64,000 nt of DNA, taken from the NCBI RefSeq assembly GCF_000758705.1, contig NZ_CP009287.1:2108001-2172000 (forward strand), given 5' to 3'. The stretch comes from Paenibacillus graminis. Lineage in GTDB: Bacteria > Bacillota > Bacilli > Paenibacillales > Paenibacillaceae. Each line of letters begins with the position of its first letter. The first letter of the stretch is position 1. This document shows positions 7,435 through 17,057 of the stretch, piece after piece. The notes under the pieces are model-generated. The model ran no database searches, was not told the origin of the DNA, and worked only from the letters and a program-made list of their open reading frames with translations. Position numbers and translations under genes: made by a program.

Positions 7435-8679
7435 GTGAAGAAAAAATGGGGGTTTTCAGTATTAGTACTTGTTCTAATGTTATCAACGTTATTGGCGGGT
7501 TGCGGGGAAGACAACTCCAAGACGATTACATTCTGGACTCCGCTAACCGGTGATGACGGCGCTTATATGGATCAGCTTGTAAAGGATTACAATGCCACTA
7601 ATCCGGAGATTAAAGTAAAGCATGTAATCACCTCTGATATGTACACTAAGCTCTCCACCGTACTTAACTCGGGCAAAGGTGTTCCGGACTTGACTATTAT
7701 TCATGCTGACCGTGTCCCGGGGTATGTCAAGCAGGGGGCGCTTGAGCCCATGACAGCGGTAACAGCCGCCCAGCCTGAGATCAAACAGGAGAATTATCTG
7801 CCGCAGGCCTGGTCAACAGGCACAATTGACGGCACTCAATATACGGTACCTCTTGATATCCACAGTAATGTTATGTACTACAATAAGGATTTGCTTAAGA
7901 AATACAATGCCGAATCTTTTCTAGACGATAATGTGGTGACGATTGATGAAATGCTCTCTCTGCAAGGGAAATTGGCTGAAGGGGATTATGTCGTTAATGA
8001 TGCGCTTCTGGGCTGGGTCATTCTTGGGCAGATTCAGGACCTCGGCGGAGATATTCAGGAGAATGGCAAACCTGCCGTCAACACTCCGGTGATGAAGCAG
8101 GCCTTTGAGAATGTGAAAAAGATTAACGATGCGGGCTTGATGACGCCATTTGGCGAAGACGGATACCTGATGTTCCAATCCGGGAACGTATTGTTCTCCA
8201 CGGACGGGACCTGGAGCTCTACGGCACATGCCGGGGTGGAAGGGTTGAATTTCGGCGTAACTAATGTATATTCGCCAACAGCAGACAAATTCACCAACAG
8301 ATCGTCCTCCCACCTGTTCTCGATGATGAAGAATAAAGACAGATCTGAAGAAAAGGTAGCGGGCATCGGCAATTTCCTGGAGTTCATCCGTGAGAATTCA
8401 ATCGAGTGGGCTAAAGCGGGACAGATCGTAGCCAGTAAGCAAGTCAATGAAAGTCCTGATTTCAAAAACTATATGCAATCCTTCTTCACCTCCAGTGAAA
8501 AAGAAATTGAATCCCTTTACATTTACACTTATGAATATTATCCGTATATTGCGGAAGCCGTAGATACGTATTGCGGGGATATTGTGCGCGGCAACGTGGA
8601 TATTGATGAAACCCTCCAGACGATGCAGAAATTTGTGGAGGATAAAATCGCCGAAGGAACGGGCGGAGCAGCGAAGTAA
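7435..8679 (+). CDS. Sugar ABC importer, substrate-binding lipoprotein
   Basis: Extracellular solute-binding protein (family 1 type, 414 residues) that captures an oligosaccharide and hands it to the two permeases downstream. A signal peptide with lipobox LLAGC ends at Cys23, giving a lipid-anchored protein. The mature part begins with the typical TITFWTPLTGDDGAYMDQLVKDYN and contains YNKDLLKKY and the C-terminal helical lobe. GTG 7435 is supported by AGGAGGAG 8 bases upstream. The neighbouring GH51 and GH43 enzymes suggest arabino-oligosaccharides. Confidence 0.9.
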   Translation: MKKKWGFSVLVLVLMLSTLLAGCGEDNSKTITFWTPLTGDDGAYMDQLVKDYNATNPEIKVKHVITSDMYTKLSTVLNSGKGVPDLTIIHADRVPGYVKQGALEPMTAVTAAQPEIKQENYLPQAWSTGTIDGTQYTVPLDIHSNVMYYNKDLLKKYNAESFLDDNVVTIDEMLSLQGKLAEGDYVVNDALLGWVILGQIQDLGGDIQENGKPAVNTPVMKQAFENVKKINDAGLMTPFGEDGYLMFQSGNVLFSTDGTWSSTAHAGVEGLNFGVTNVYSPTADKFTNRSSSHLFSMMKNKDRSEEKVAGIGNFLEFIRENSIEWAKAGQIVASKQVNESPDFKNYMQSFFTSSEKEIESLYIYTYEYYPYIAEAVDTYCGDIVRGNVDIDETLQTMQKFVEDKIAEGTGGAAK

Positions 8680-8753
8680 AAGAAAAGCGGAAATGATTGC
8701 ATGAAGCAGTGGACTGTCATCCGGAACATTGCTTCATGCCAAAGGAGAAAAGA

Positions 8754-9638
8754 ATGCCTATGAAAAAGAAACTGAATCTCGCGCCTGCTTTCTTTGTAGG
8801 TCCACATGTCATCTTATTTGCCGTTTTCATCTTGCTGCCAACCTTCTACGGGATTTATGCTTCCTTCACCAAATGGAATTTGATGAATGAGCCGGTCTGG
8901 GTCGGCCTCGACAACTATAAAACTATTCTTTTTGACAACGGGTCCACCTTCCACACGCAATTCAACAACGGGCTTAAGAACACATTTATTTTTGTTCTGC
9001 TGAGTGTCCCGCTGTTAATCGTGATTCCGCTGCTTGTTGCCGTTGCGCTTGAACATAAAAAAGTCAAAGGGAAAAGCCTGATCCAGTCTATTATTTACGT
9101 TCCGGGCCTGATTTCCATATCCGCGGGAGCGCTGATCTGGCTGCTGCTGTTCAACAAGCAGCTTGGGATGGCCGGCAATGTTTTTGGATCAGATGTCTCC
9201 TGGCCGGCTAACCAGCCGTATGCCTGGATACTCATTATTATCATCACGATCTGGGGGGGAGTCGGCGGCAACATGATTATTTACCGCGCCTCCATAAGCG
9301 GTGTATCGCAGGATTTGTATGAATCGGCAGAGATGGACGGAGCGGGAACAATACGCAGGTTCACGAGTATTACGCTGCCCTCCATCCGCTTCCCGCTGAT
9401 TTACACCTTTGTCATGACCACTGCCGGGGCCTTCAATGTGTTCGGCCAGCCGCTGATGATGACAGACGGGGGACCGCGCCAGAGCACGCATGTGCTCATG
9501 ATGTATATCCGCCAGCTGGCGTTCGGCAATGGAGAGTCTATTGCGGGTATGGCTTCCGCTATGGCCGTATTGCTGGGTCTGGTCATACTGGTCATCTCAG
9601 CTCTGCAGTATTATGTCATGAACCGGAATGCGGCTTGA
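8754..9638 (+). CDS. Sugar ABC importer permease, MalF type
   Basis: Inner-membrane permease of 294 residues with about six transmembrane segments. The EAA loop that contacts the ATPase is at YESAEMDGAGTIRRFTSITLPSI-like residues near 204-226. I start at ATG 8754, which follows AAAGGAG, rather than at an earlier in-frame codon; the protein then begins MPMKKKLNLAPAFF. It forms a heterodimer with the next permease. No ATPase gene is present in the operon, so a shared MsmX-type ATPase elsewhere is expected. Confidence 0.9.
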   Translation: MPMKKKLNLAPAFFVGPHVILFAVFILLPTFYGIYASFTKWNLMNEPVWVGLDNYKTILFDNGSTFHTQFNNGLKNTFIFVLLSVPLLIVIPLLVAVALEHKKVKGKSLIQSIIYVPGLISISAGALIWLLLFNKQLGMAGNVFGSDVSWPANQPYAWILIIIITIWGGVGGNMIIYRASISGVSQDLYESAEMDGAGTIRRFTSITLPSIRFPLIYTFVMTTAGAFNVFGQPLMMTDGGPRQSTHVLMMYIRQLAFGNGESIAGMASAMAVLLGLVILVISALQYYVMNRNAA

Positions 9639-9692
9639 TTTTCGATAGGGCAAGGAACCAGTAATGGAAATTGAAAAGGCAGGTGTACCCGT

Positions 9693-10607
9693 ATGTCCAA
9701 TCAGGTGGCGCAGCAATACGATAAACGTCCCCGCATGAAAGAGCACGGCGCAGTAAAAAGAAAAAACCCGGGAACCAACATCTCAAAGTATATCTCTTAT
9801 CTGTTTTTGATCGTGCTTTGCATCATTTGGATCATTCCGGTGATCTTTGGCATCACAACTTCTTTCCGTTCACAGTCTGAGGTGGTCTCCTCCGGGTTCA
9901 GATTATTCCCAAAGGAATGGATCTTTGACAACTATGTCTCGATTCTGGAGAATACCTCAACCGCACCTATTCTGCGGTGGCTCATGAACTCCTTGTTTAT
10001 TGCGACCATGCATACCCTTTTGGTGGTTGTGGTCATTTCCATTACCGGCTATGGCTACTCGCGGATGAAATTTAAAGGCAGAGATACGCTCTTTTTCACC
10101 TTGCTGGGCATCTCATTTTTTCCTGGCGTGGTGAATCTGATTCCCTCCTACAAAATTATTGATGCATTGGGCTGGGTCAACACCGCCTGGGCAATGATTA
10201 TCCCGGGACTGGCAGGCATGGGCAATATCTTCCTTGTCAGGCAGTTTATGAACGGCATTCCGAAGGACCTTGATGAATCGGCGCACGTGGACGGTGCGGG
10301 GCATTTCCGGATTTATTTCTCGATTATTATGCCGCTCATCAAGCCGGTACTGATTGTATGCGCCTTATTTTCCTTCACAGGATCATGGAATGACTTCCTC
10401 TGGCCTGTAATCGTCTTTACCGATGTGGACAAAATGCCGGTTACAGCGGGGTTATTACTTCTTCAAGATATCTATGGGAATTACCGTATGATTGGTCAGC
10501 TGATGGGTTCAGCGGTTCTGGCGATTATTCCAACCCTGCTGTTGTTCCTGTTCGCGCAGAAATACTTTGTCCAATCCATCAATCTGAATTCAGGCATTAA
10601 GGGTTAA
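9693..10607 (+). CDS. Sugar ABC importer permease, MalG type
   Basis: Second inner-membrane permease, 304 residues, with a 35-residue basic N-terminus, about six membrane segments, and the EAA loop [23 protein letters not shown] near residue 191. The C-terminus ends in the usual [13 protein letters not shown] pattern. It lies 54 bp after its partner and 31 bp before the GH51 gene, so all five genes are likely one transcript. Confidence 0.9.
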   Translation: MSNQVAQQYDKRPRMKEHGAVKRKNPGTNISKYISYLFLIVLCIIWIIPVIFGITTSFRSQSEVVSSGFRLFPKEWIFDNYVSILENTSTAPILRWLMNSLFIATMHTLLVVVVISITGYGYSRMKFKGRDTLFFTLLGISFFPGVVNLIPSYKIIDALGWVNTAWAMIIPGLAGMGNIFLVRQFMNGIPKDLDESAHVDGAGHFRIYFSIIMPLIKPVLIVCALFSFTGSWNDFLWPVIVFTDVDKMPVTAGLLLLQDIYGNYRMIGQLMGSAVLAIIPTLLLFLFAQKYFVQSINLNSGIKG

Positions 10608-10638
10608 AAAAATAGAGACAGCCAAGGAGAGAGAAACG

Positions 10639-12117
10639 ATGACTGCAAAACTTAGAATCCTATCGGATGCGCCAAAGAGTAAAATTAATAAAAATATTTA
10701 CGGGCATTTCGCCGAGCATCTCGGCAGATGTATCTATGAAGGCATTTGGGTGGGCGAGGATTCGCCTATTCCTAATACAGACGGTATCCGCAATGATGTG
10801 ATTGCTGCGCTGCGCAAGCTCGATATTCCCGTGCTGCGCTGGCCGGGCGGCTGCTTCGCCGATGAATATCACTGGAAGGACGGCATCGGTAAGCCTGAAA
10901 CCCGCAAGCGGATGATCAACACCCACTGGGGCGGCGTAGTGGAGAACAACCACTTTGGCACACATGAGTTTTTCCGGCTCTGCGAGCTGCTTGAATGTGA
11001 GCCGTATATCTGTGGAAATGTAGGCAGCGGAACGGTGCAGGAGATGTCCGAATGGGTGGAATATATGACCTTTGACGGTGAGTCTCCAATGGCCGGACTG
11101 CGGGCCGGGAATGGGCGCGAGCAGCCTTGGACGCTGAAATATTTTGGCGTCGGGAACGAGAACTGGGGCTGCGGAGGCAACATGCGTCCGGAATATTATG
11201 CGGACCTGTACCGCCGTTACCAGACTTATGCGCGCAATTACGGGGACAACAAGCTCTACAAAATTGCCGGAGGCGCCAATGTGGATGACTACAACTGGAC
11301 GGAAGTGCTGATGCGGGAAGCCGGACAGTTCATGGATGGGCTGAGCCTGCACTCCTATACGATCCCAGGAAGCTGGGAAGAGAAGCGTTTCGCGCTTGGC
11401 TTCGACAACGGCGAATGGTTCGAGACCATGAAGAAATCCCTCCATATGAATGAGCTGATTACCCGTCATTCGAACATAATGGACAAGTATGATCCGGAGC
11501 GGCGGGTAGGATTGATAATAGATGAATGGGGAACCTGGTTCCTCAGTGAGCCGGGCACAAATCCGGGCTTCCTGTACCAGCAGAATACTCTGCGTGATGC
11601 ATTGGTGGCAGGGATTCACCTGAATATTTTCCAGAATCACAGCAAACGGGTACAAATGGCCAATATCGCGCAAATGGTTAATGTATTGCAGGCGCTTATC
11701 TTAACCGAAGGCGACAAGCTGCTGCTTACCCCTACTTACCATGTCTTTGACATGTATAAGGTGCATCAGGATAACGAGCTGCTTGAGGTGTCTTTTGAGA
11801 GTCCGGTGTACAGCATGGGAGAGGAGTCTATTCCTCAGCTTAGCGTATCTGCATCCCGGGATGCGTCAGGCAAGGTATACGTTTCCATCTGTAATATCAG
11901 CCATGCAGACAATGCCGCCCTCAGCATCGAGCTGGTCGGCACTTCGGCAAGAACCATAAACGGTCAAATCCTGACCCATTCAGATCTGAATGCCCACAAT
12001 ACCTTTGAGACCCCGGCAACCGTTGCTCCGGCCGTTTTTGAGGGTGCTTCATTGAAGAACGGGGTGCTGGACTGTCAGCTTCCTCCGGCATCCGTAGTTG
12101 TCCTGACCCTGGAATAA
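10639..12117 (+). CDS. abfA: Alpha-L-arabinofuranosidase, GH51
   Basis: Intracellular retaining glycosidase (492 residues) that removes arabinofuranosyl units from arabino-oligosaccharides. A TIM barrel is followed by a C-terminal beta-sandwich. The acid/base is Glu174 in [10 protein letters not shown] and the nucleophile Glu296 in [26 protein letters not shown] is a further family hallmark. No signal peptide, so it works on imported substrate. AAGGAG lies just before the ATG. Confidence 0.95.
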   Translation: MTAKLRILSDAPKSKINKNIYGHFAEHLGRCIYEGIWVGEDSPIPNTDGIRNDVIAALRKLDIPVLRWPGGCFADEYHWKDGIGKPETRKRMINTHWGGVVENNHFGTHEFFRLCELLECEPYICGNVGSGTVQEMSEWVEYMTFDGESPMAGLRAGNGREQPWTLKYFGVGNENWGCGGNMRPEYYADLYRRYQTYARNYGDNKLYKIAGGANVDDYNWTEVLMREAGQFMDGLSLHSYTIPGSWEEKRFALGFDNGEWFETMKKSLHMNELITRHSNIMDKYDPERRVGLIIDEWGTWFLSEPGTNPGFLYQQNTLRDALVAGIHLNIFQNHSKRVQMANIAQMVNVLQALILTEGDKLLLTPTYHVFDMYKVHQDNELLEVSFESPVYSMGEESIPQLSVSASRDASGKVYVSICNISHADNAALSIELVGTSARTINGQILTHSDLNAHNTFETPATVAPAVFEGASLKNGVLDCQLPPASVVVLTLE

Positions 12118-12144
12118 CAGAACTAGATAAAAGGAGAAACCATT

Positions 12145-13107
12145 ATGAGCAGGAAAAAAGAATACAGCAATCCGCTTGTGGAGCAGCGTGCAGACCCGTG
12201 GGTCTATAAACATACGGATGGCTATTATTACTTCACAGCTTCGGTGCCCGAATATGACCGGATCGAAGTGCGAAGGGCTGCAACCATTGAAGGGTTGAGA
12301 GATGCCGAACCTGTCGTCGCTTGGCGCAAATATGAGACGGGACCGCTCAGCGCCAATATCTGGGCACCCGAAATCCATTATATTCACGGTAAATGGTACA
12401 TTTACTTCGCGGCGGCCCGGACGACAGAGACAAAGGAGGGGCTGTTCGATCACCGTATGTATGCACTGGAGAACGAATCGGCGAATCCGCTGGAGGGCCG
12501 CTGGGTGGAAAAAGGCCAGGTGAAGACAGCCTGGGAGTCATTTGCTCTCGACGCGACGGCCTTCCAGCACAAGGGTGTACTCTATTATGTATGGGCGCAG
12601 AAGGACCCGGATATTCCGGGGAACTCCAACCTGTACATATCAGAGATGGAGAACCCTTGGACTCTGACCGGCCCGCAGACGATGATAGCCAGACCGGAGC
12701 ATCCCTGGGAAGTCATCGGCTTCAGCGTCAACGAAGGCGCGGCAGTACTTAAGCGGAACGGCAAAATCTTCATGAGCTTCTCAGCCAGTGCAACCGATCA
12801 TCATTACTGCATGGGGCTGCTGACGGCGGATGAGGACAGCGATCTGCTGGATGCCGCTTCCTGGAGCAAACATCCTGAGCCAGTATTCCAAACCTGTGAA
12901 GAAAACGGGCAATTCGGTCCGGGACATAACAGCTTCACAGTCAATGAAAACGGAGAAGATGTGCTGATCTACCATGCCCGCAATTACAAGGAAATTACCG
13001 GTGATCCGCTGTACGATCCAAACCGCCACACCCGTGCCCAGGTGCTGCACTGGAATGAAGATGGCACGCCAAACTTCGGCCTGCCTGTTAAGGACAGCAG
13101 GAGGTAA
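12145..13107 (+). CDS. GH43-family arabinosidase or xylosidase
   Basis: Five-bladed beta-propeller glycosidase of 320 residues without signal peptide, hence cytosolic. The catalytic base is the Asp in NPLVEQRADPWVYKH, the pKa-modulating Asp is near LDATAF, and the acid Glu in FSVNEGAAV. GH43 enzymes cleave alpha-L-arabinofuranosides or beta-xylosides; with GH51 in the same operon, arabinan or arabinoxylan side chains are the likely substrate. AAAGGAG precedes the ATG by 9 bases. A terminator follows 58 bp after the stop. Confidence 0.88.
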   Translation: MSRKKEYSNPLVEQRADPWVYKHTDGYYYFTASVPEYDRIEVRRAATIEGLRDAEPVVAWRKYETGPLSANIWAPEIHYIHGKWYIYFAAARTTETKEGLFDHRMYALENESANPLEGRWVEKGQVKTAWESFALDATAFQHKGVLYYVWAQKDPDIPGNSNLYISEMENPWTLTGPQTMIARPEHPWEVIGFSVNEGAAVLKRNGKIFMSFSASATDHHYCMGLLTADEDSDLLDAASWSKHPEPVFQTCEENGQFGPGHNSFTVNENGEDVLIYHARNYKEITGDPLYDPNRHTRAQVLHWNEDGTPNFGLPVKDSRR

Positions 13108-13164
13108 GGTTAACGTTTGCGGCCTCATAACTTTGCTAAATGAATAGCTAAACCGCCCATGATT

Positions 13165-13206
13165 AAGTGTCCCGGATTCCCTGGTAAGGGAAGCGGGGCA
13201 CTTTTT
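13165..13206 (+). terminator. Terminator of the arabinoside operon
   Basis: AAGTGTCCCG and CGGGGCACTT pair around an inner ATTCCC/GGGAA stem, followed by TTTTT. It lies 58 bp after the GH43 stop. Confidence 0.85.
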
Positions 13207-13370
13207 GCTTTGTCCGGGGGCAACTCTATCCTTTCGGCGCATAGCTAAAGCAACTGAGAAGCGGCTCTAAACCTTTGGGCTTAAGCCTAAAGTGTCTGTT
13301 TTTTGTGCAATTAAAAAGAGCTGTACAAAGTGCAATTAAATGCCGGAAAGCAAAACAAAACAAAGCGAAA

Positions 13371-13407
13371 CCCAAAAGCACCGTCCGTTTGGGACGATGC
13401 TTTTGGG
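13371..13407 (-). terminator. Terminator of the secreted-protein gene
   Basis: CCCAAAAGCA (13371-13380) pairs with TGCTTTTGGG (13398-13407), with an inner GTCC/GGAC stem and a GTTT loop. On the minus strand it follows the stop at 13424 by 16 bp and leads into T-rich sequence. Confidence 0.8.
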
Positions 13408-13423
13408 TGTGCAGACTCTGAAG

Positions 13424-13951
13424 TTATGGAGTGTACTGCTGTACGATCGAAGTCACTTTGCCATCCTGAATTGTGATGTGGTAAGGGGATTGGCTCAGGT
13501 CGATAATGCTCTTTTTGTCGAATTCGCTAATGAACTTATGAAGAGGAATGCCCTCATTCCAGTTGATGTCCAGATCCTCCATGTGCCCGGTATGATCGTA
13601 AATCTGCATCGACACTGCAGCATTATCGGCAATAGGATAGGTAGTAAGGGAGTCACTGTCATTTACGATATAGTAACCATCCGGTGTGCCGCCAAGCTCA
13701 GCCGCTGCATCAGGCTCGCGTTCGGCGAAGATGCGGTCGGCTTCAGCGCCTTCATACCATCCGATCTGGTCGGCGGTCATGACCGTATGCCCGTCTTTGG
13801 ACTTCAGCGCGTGTATGTAAACCGTCAATTCCTGACTTTTATCACCGCTTTGCGCTTCTGCGCGTGTACCTACTGTACTTGCCGTAGTCACAAGGGAGAG
13901 GAGCAGCAGAACCAGAGCAGGAAAGAGATAAACCGATTTTCTTTTGAACAT
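13424..13951 (-). CDS. Secreted protein of unknown function
   Basis: A 175-residue protein with a Sec signal peptide: basic MFKRK, a hydrophobic core to about residue 27, and a probable cleavage after TRAEA near residue 33. The mature part is acidic and contains IGWYEGAEADRIFAERE, GYYIVNDSD and a C-terminal ITIQDGKVTSIVQQYTP. I do not recognise a named domain. AAGGGGGA lies upstream of the ATG, and a good terminator follows. It is transcribed divergently from the YhgE-like gene, with no sign of an operon partner. Confidence 0.8.
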   Translation of the reverse strand: MFKRKSVYLFPALVLLLLSLVTTASTVGTRAEAQSGDKSQELTVYIHALKSKDGHTVMTADQIGWYEGAEADRIFAEREPDAAAELGGTPDGYYIVNDSDSLTTYPIADNAAVSMQIYDHTGHMEDLDINWNEGIPLHKFISEFDKKSIIDLSQSPYHITIQDGKVTSIVQQYTP

Positions 13952-14229
13952 GTAGAATTCCCCCTTATTCTAAATATGACACGGTATACGTCTATATACC
14001 TAATTACCCTTCACTGTATTTCTCAAACGGGTATTATACCTTTATAAACGTAGATCGGGAAAAAATGTTGCAAAAAGTTTCAGGCTTGGGACATGGGAAA
14101 ATCAGACAGGCCGGCAGTGTGAAATATCCGGCTGGCTGACGGGTGAAACTTGTACCTCCTTCTCATTTAAAAAGGAGCGTTCGAGGGCATATTAAACTAT
14201 TCAGATTTCAGCATAGAGGTGTGGTAAAC

Positions 14230-16908
14230 ATGGCGGCAGTATGGCGGATTTATAAAAAAGATTGGCTGGGCCTGTTCAAAGCGCCGGTAGCCCTGTTGTT
14301 GATAGCAGCACTTGCGCTCCTTCCCTCAGTCTACGATTGGGTGAATGTGGCTGCGGTATGGGACCCCTACAGCAATACATCCGGCATTCAAATTGCCGTG
14401 GCCAGTGTGGATCAGGGAGCTGCTGTCGATGGCAAGAGCTTCAACATCGGAGATGAGGTGCTGGAGAGTCTGCGGAGCAACAAGTCGCTGGGCTGGAGGT
14501 TCACGGATGCCGAATCGGCAGCGCGGGGGGTGCAGCGCGGGGATTATTATGCCAGCATCGTCATTCCGGCAGAATTCTCACAGCGGATGGCGGGGGTTCT
14601 CGAAGGGGAACTTGTGAAGCCTCAGGTGGATTATACCGTTAATGAAAAAATCAACGCGATTGCACCCAAAATTACGGCGAAAGGGGCTTCTACGATTACT
14701 GCGCAAATCAGTGAGCGGTTCACGGAAACCCTTAGCAGGACGGTGCTGACGGCCCTCAGCGCCATCGACCGCGAATTCCAGGCGGAGCTGCCGGTTATCC
14801 GCAAGGTGGAGCAGGGGCTGTTCCAGCTGGAGGCAAGCCTGCCGGAGATTGAAAAGGCAGGGAGACTGGTGCTCAAGCTGCAGCAGGACTGGCCGCAGAT
14901 TGCGGATTCGGCCGGAAGGATTGCTGCGCTTACGGATAAGCTGCCGGAAGTGGAGCAGGCGGGCAAGGCGGCCGGGCTGCTGGATGAGCACTGGGGGCAG
15001 ATCAGCGATGCCGCGGGCAGGCTGCAGGAGCTGCAGGGCAGGCTCCCGGATCTGGCCCGTGCGGCGGAGCTGCTGTCCGGCCTGGATACTGATTTCAGCC
15101 GGGTGGGGGAGGTCCTGGACCGGGCCTCGGACAGATTGGAGGAGGCCGGAAAGGTTGTTGCTGCGGCTGCCCAGGCCCTGCCGCAGACCGACCGGATCGC
15201 TGCAGCGGGGCCTGCCTTTGGGCAGGAGCTGCAGCAGTATCTGGCGCAGAACCGCGCGGCCTTCACCGCGGTTCCGCAGGTGCTGCAGCAGAATCTCTAT
15301 CTGCTGCAGCAGAATGCCGACAGCGCAGCGCTGCTGGCCAGCCAGCTCGCGGAAGGCACCGCGCCGCCGGACGCAGCGGCGGCTTCCCGGCTGCAGCTGG
15401 CCGCTGACCGGCTGACCGCCGGAAGCGGCCAGCTGCAGCACACGGCGGCTCTCTTCGCCGCCGTGAACACCCTCGCGCCCGGCGCCGTGCCGGGCAGCGA
15501 GCTCCGCGCCCTGGCCGGGGCGCGGGCCTCTTGGGCCGCCGGCGCTGCACAGGCGGCCCGCCTTGCCTCCGCGCTGCGGGGCGGCGGCGGGCTGGACCCC
15601 GCCGCACTGGCGCAGCTTGGCAGGGATTCCGCCAAGGGCGCAGCGGCGCTGGGCGGAATCCTCGCGCGCTACAGCGCGGAGGGGCAGTCTGCGCTGCAGG
15701 GCACGCTGCAGCAGCTGACATCCGCGGCGGGGACCGCCGCCACGGCCTTGCAGCAGGCGCCGCAGCGGCTGGCTGCGCTGGGTGCGGTGCTGGATGAAGC
15801 GGGTACCGCCATCCAGTACGGGCAGACCGGCCTGGCCGCCTTGCGGGACAATCTGCCTGCAGTAGCGGGCGAGGTCAGCGCGGCGGCATCCGGCATGAGC
15901 AGCAGGCTGGCAGCGTTCAGCGGCTTCGTGACGAATGTGCTGCCGCGCATTCAGAATGGGCTGCCTGCTGCCGGAGAAGACATTCATGCGGCGGCAGAAT
16001 TCGCCCGGAATGATCTGCCGGGGGCGGAGGAGAAGTTCCGCCGCGCGTCGGAGTGGATTACCGCCGGCCTTCCCCGGGCAGACGAAGGGGTGAACCGGGC
16101 GGCCGGGCTGGTGCGGAATGATCTTCCCGCCCTGGAGCATGCCGTCCGCCGCGCCGCGGATACGGTCCGCGAAATCAAGCGGGAGGTCAATCTGGAGGAA
16201 ATCGCCCAACTGCTGGGCGGGGATATCAAGGGGACCAGCGATTTTCTGGCCAGCCCCGTAGTTCTGAAGGAAAAGGCACTGTATCCCATCCCCAATTACG
16301 GATCGGCGATGACACCGTTTTACGTAGTGCTGTCCTTGTGGGTAGGCGGCACCCTGCTGATTTCCCTGCTGCGGACCGCCGTTGATACCGCTGGAATCCC
16401 ATACCGGCGGTACCAGCTTTATTTTGGCCGCCTGCTGACTTTTCTTACCGTAGGCATATTTCAGGCTCTGATTGCGGTATTGGGCAATATATATTTGCTG
16501 AACTGCTATGTTGCCGACAAGCTGTGGTTCGTGCTGTTTGCCGTCCTGATCAGCATTGTTTTTGTGACGATTGTATTTACACTGGTCTACGTCTTCGGCA
16601 ACATCGGCAAAGGCATAGCCATCGTGTTCATGGTGCTCCAGTTCTCCAGTTCGGGCGGGACTTTTCCAATCAGTACCACAGGGCGCTTTTTTCAAATCCT
16701 GAACCCGTTTATGCCCTTTACCTATGCCATCAGTCTGCTGAGAGAAGCCGTTGGCGGCATTCTGCCGGAGGTTGCTGTCCGTGACGCCCTGTATCTGGTT
16801 CTGTTCGGTATACTCGCCCTGGTGCTGGCGCTTACCCTCCAGAAGCCGCTGGAGCGGTTCATCCGGCGTGCGGCAGAACAGGCAGAGGCGTCCAAGCTGA
16901 TCTCCTAA
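14230..16908 (+). CDS. yhgE: YhgE/Pip-family large membrane protein
   Basis: 892-residue protein of the YhgE/phage-infection-protein family. It has an N-terminal membrane segment (about residues 18-40), a long extracytoplasmic Ala/Leu/Gln-rich region of about 600 residues that should be helical or coiled coil, and a C-terminal block of about five membrane segments like ABC-2 permeases (GTLLISLLRT through LALTLQKPLERF). Family members serve as phage receptors or export-linked proteins; the role here is unknown. ATG 14230 has AGAGGTG upstream and gives the family start; an earlier in-frame GTG at 14143 is unlikely. Bases 15340-15800 are much more GC-rich than the surroundings. Confidence 0.8.
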   Translation: MAAVWRIYKKDWLGLFKAPVALLLIAALALLPSVYDWVNVAAVWDPYSNTSGIQIAVASVDQGAAVDGKSFNIGDEVLESLRSNKSLGWRFTDAESAARGVQRGDYYASIVIPAEFSQRMAGVLEGELVKPQVDYTVNEKINAIAPKITAKGASTITAQISERFTETLSRTVLTALSAIDREFQAELPVIRKVEQGLFQLEASLPEIEKAGRLVLKLQQDWPQIADSAGRIAALTDKLPEVEQAGKAAGLLDEHWGQISDAAGRLQELQGRLPDLARAAELLSGLDTDFSRVGEVLDRASDRLEEAGKVVAAAAQALPQTDRIAAAGPAFGQELQQYLAQNRAAFTAVPQVLQQNLYLLQQNADSAALLASQLAEGTAPPDAAAASRLQLAADRLTAGSGQLQHTAALFAAVNTLAPGAVPGSELRALAGARASWAAGAAQAARLASALRGGGGLDPAALAQLGRDSAKGAAALGGILARYSAEGQSALQGTLQQLTSAAGTAATALQQAPQRLAALGAVLDEAGTAIQYGQTGLAALRDNLPAVAGEVSAAASGMSSRLAAFSGFVTNVLPRIQNGLPAAGEDIHAAAEFARNDLPGAEEKFRRASEWITAGLPRADEGVNRAAGLVRNDLPALEHAVRRAADTVREIKREVNLEEIAQLLGGDIKGTSDFLASPVVLKEKALYPIPNYGSAMTPFYVVLSLWVGGTLLISLLRTAVDTAGIPYRRYQLYFGRLLTFLTVGIFQALIAVLGNIYLLNCYVADKLWFVLFAVLISIVFVTIVFTLVYVFGNIGKGIAIVFMVLQFSSSGGTFPISTTGRFFQILNPFMPFTYAISLLREAVGGILPEVAVRDALYLVLFGILALVLALTLQKPLERFIRRAAEQAEASKLIS

Positions 16909-16992
16909 CACCATTGTCTGGTACTGGAACACCTAATTCTTTCCTGTCAACCTGTGTTCAACCTGCCAATGAACATTGACCTGTGCCATACG

Positions 16993-17046
16993 AGAACCTA
17001 AGATATAGGAATATCTGGATTATCGTTCAAATTTATGGTTCTTAGG
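16993..17046. promoter_or_regulatory. Inverted repeats before the receptor gene
   Basis: CCTAAGA (16997-17003) and TCTTAGG (17040-17046) form an inverted pair 36 bases apart just before the start at 17058. AGATAT-AGGA-ATATCT (17001-17016) is a perfect local palindrome, and AGAACC/GGTTCT overlaps the outer pair. AimR-type receptors bind long inverted sites, so this may be an autoregulatory operator; function is inferred. Confidence 0.4.
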
Positions 17047-17057
17047 ACGGTGTTTAT

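Noticed and set aside
10660..11673. 337-residue leftward frame inside the GH51 gene
   Set aside because: Antisense shadow of a clear GH51 enzyme; no start signal.
14578..16932. Long leftward open frame antisense to the YhgE-like gene
   Set aside because: No ribosome site, composition (Gln, Arg, Gly-rich) unlike protein, and it arises from the GC-rich third positions of the real gene.
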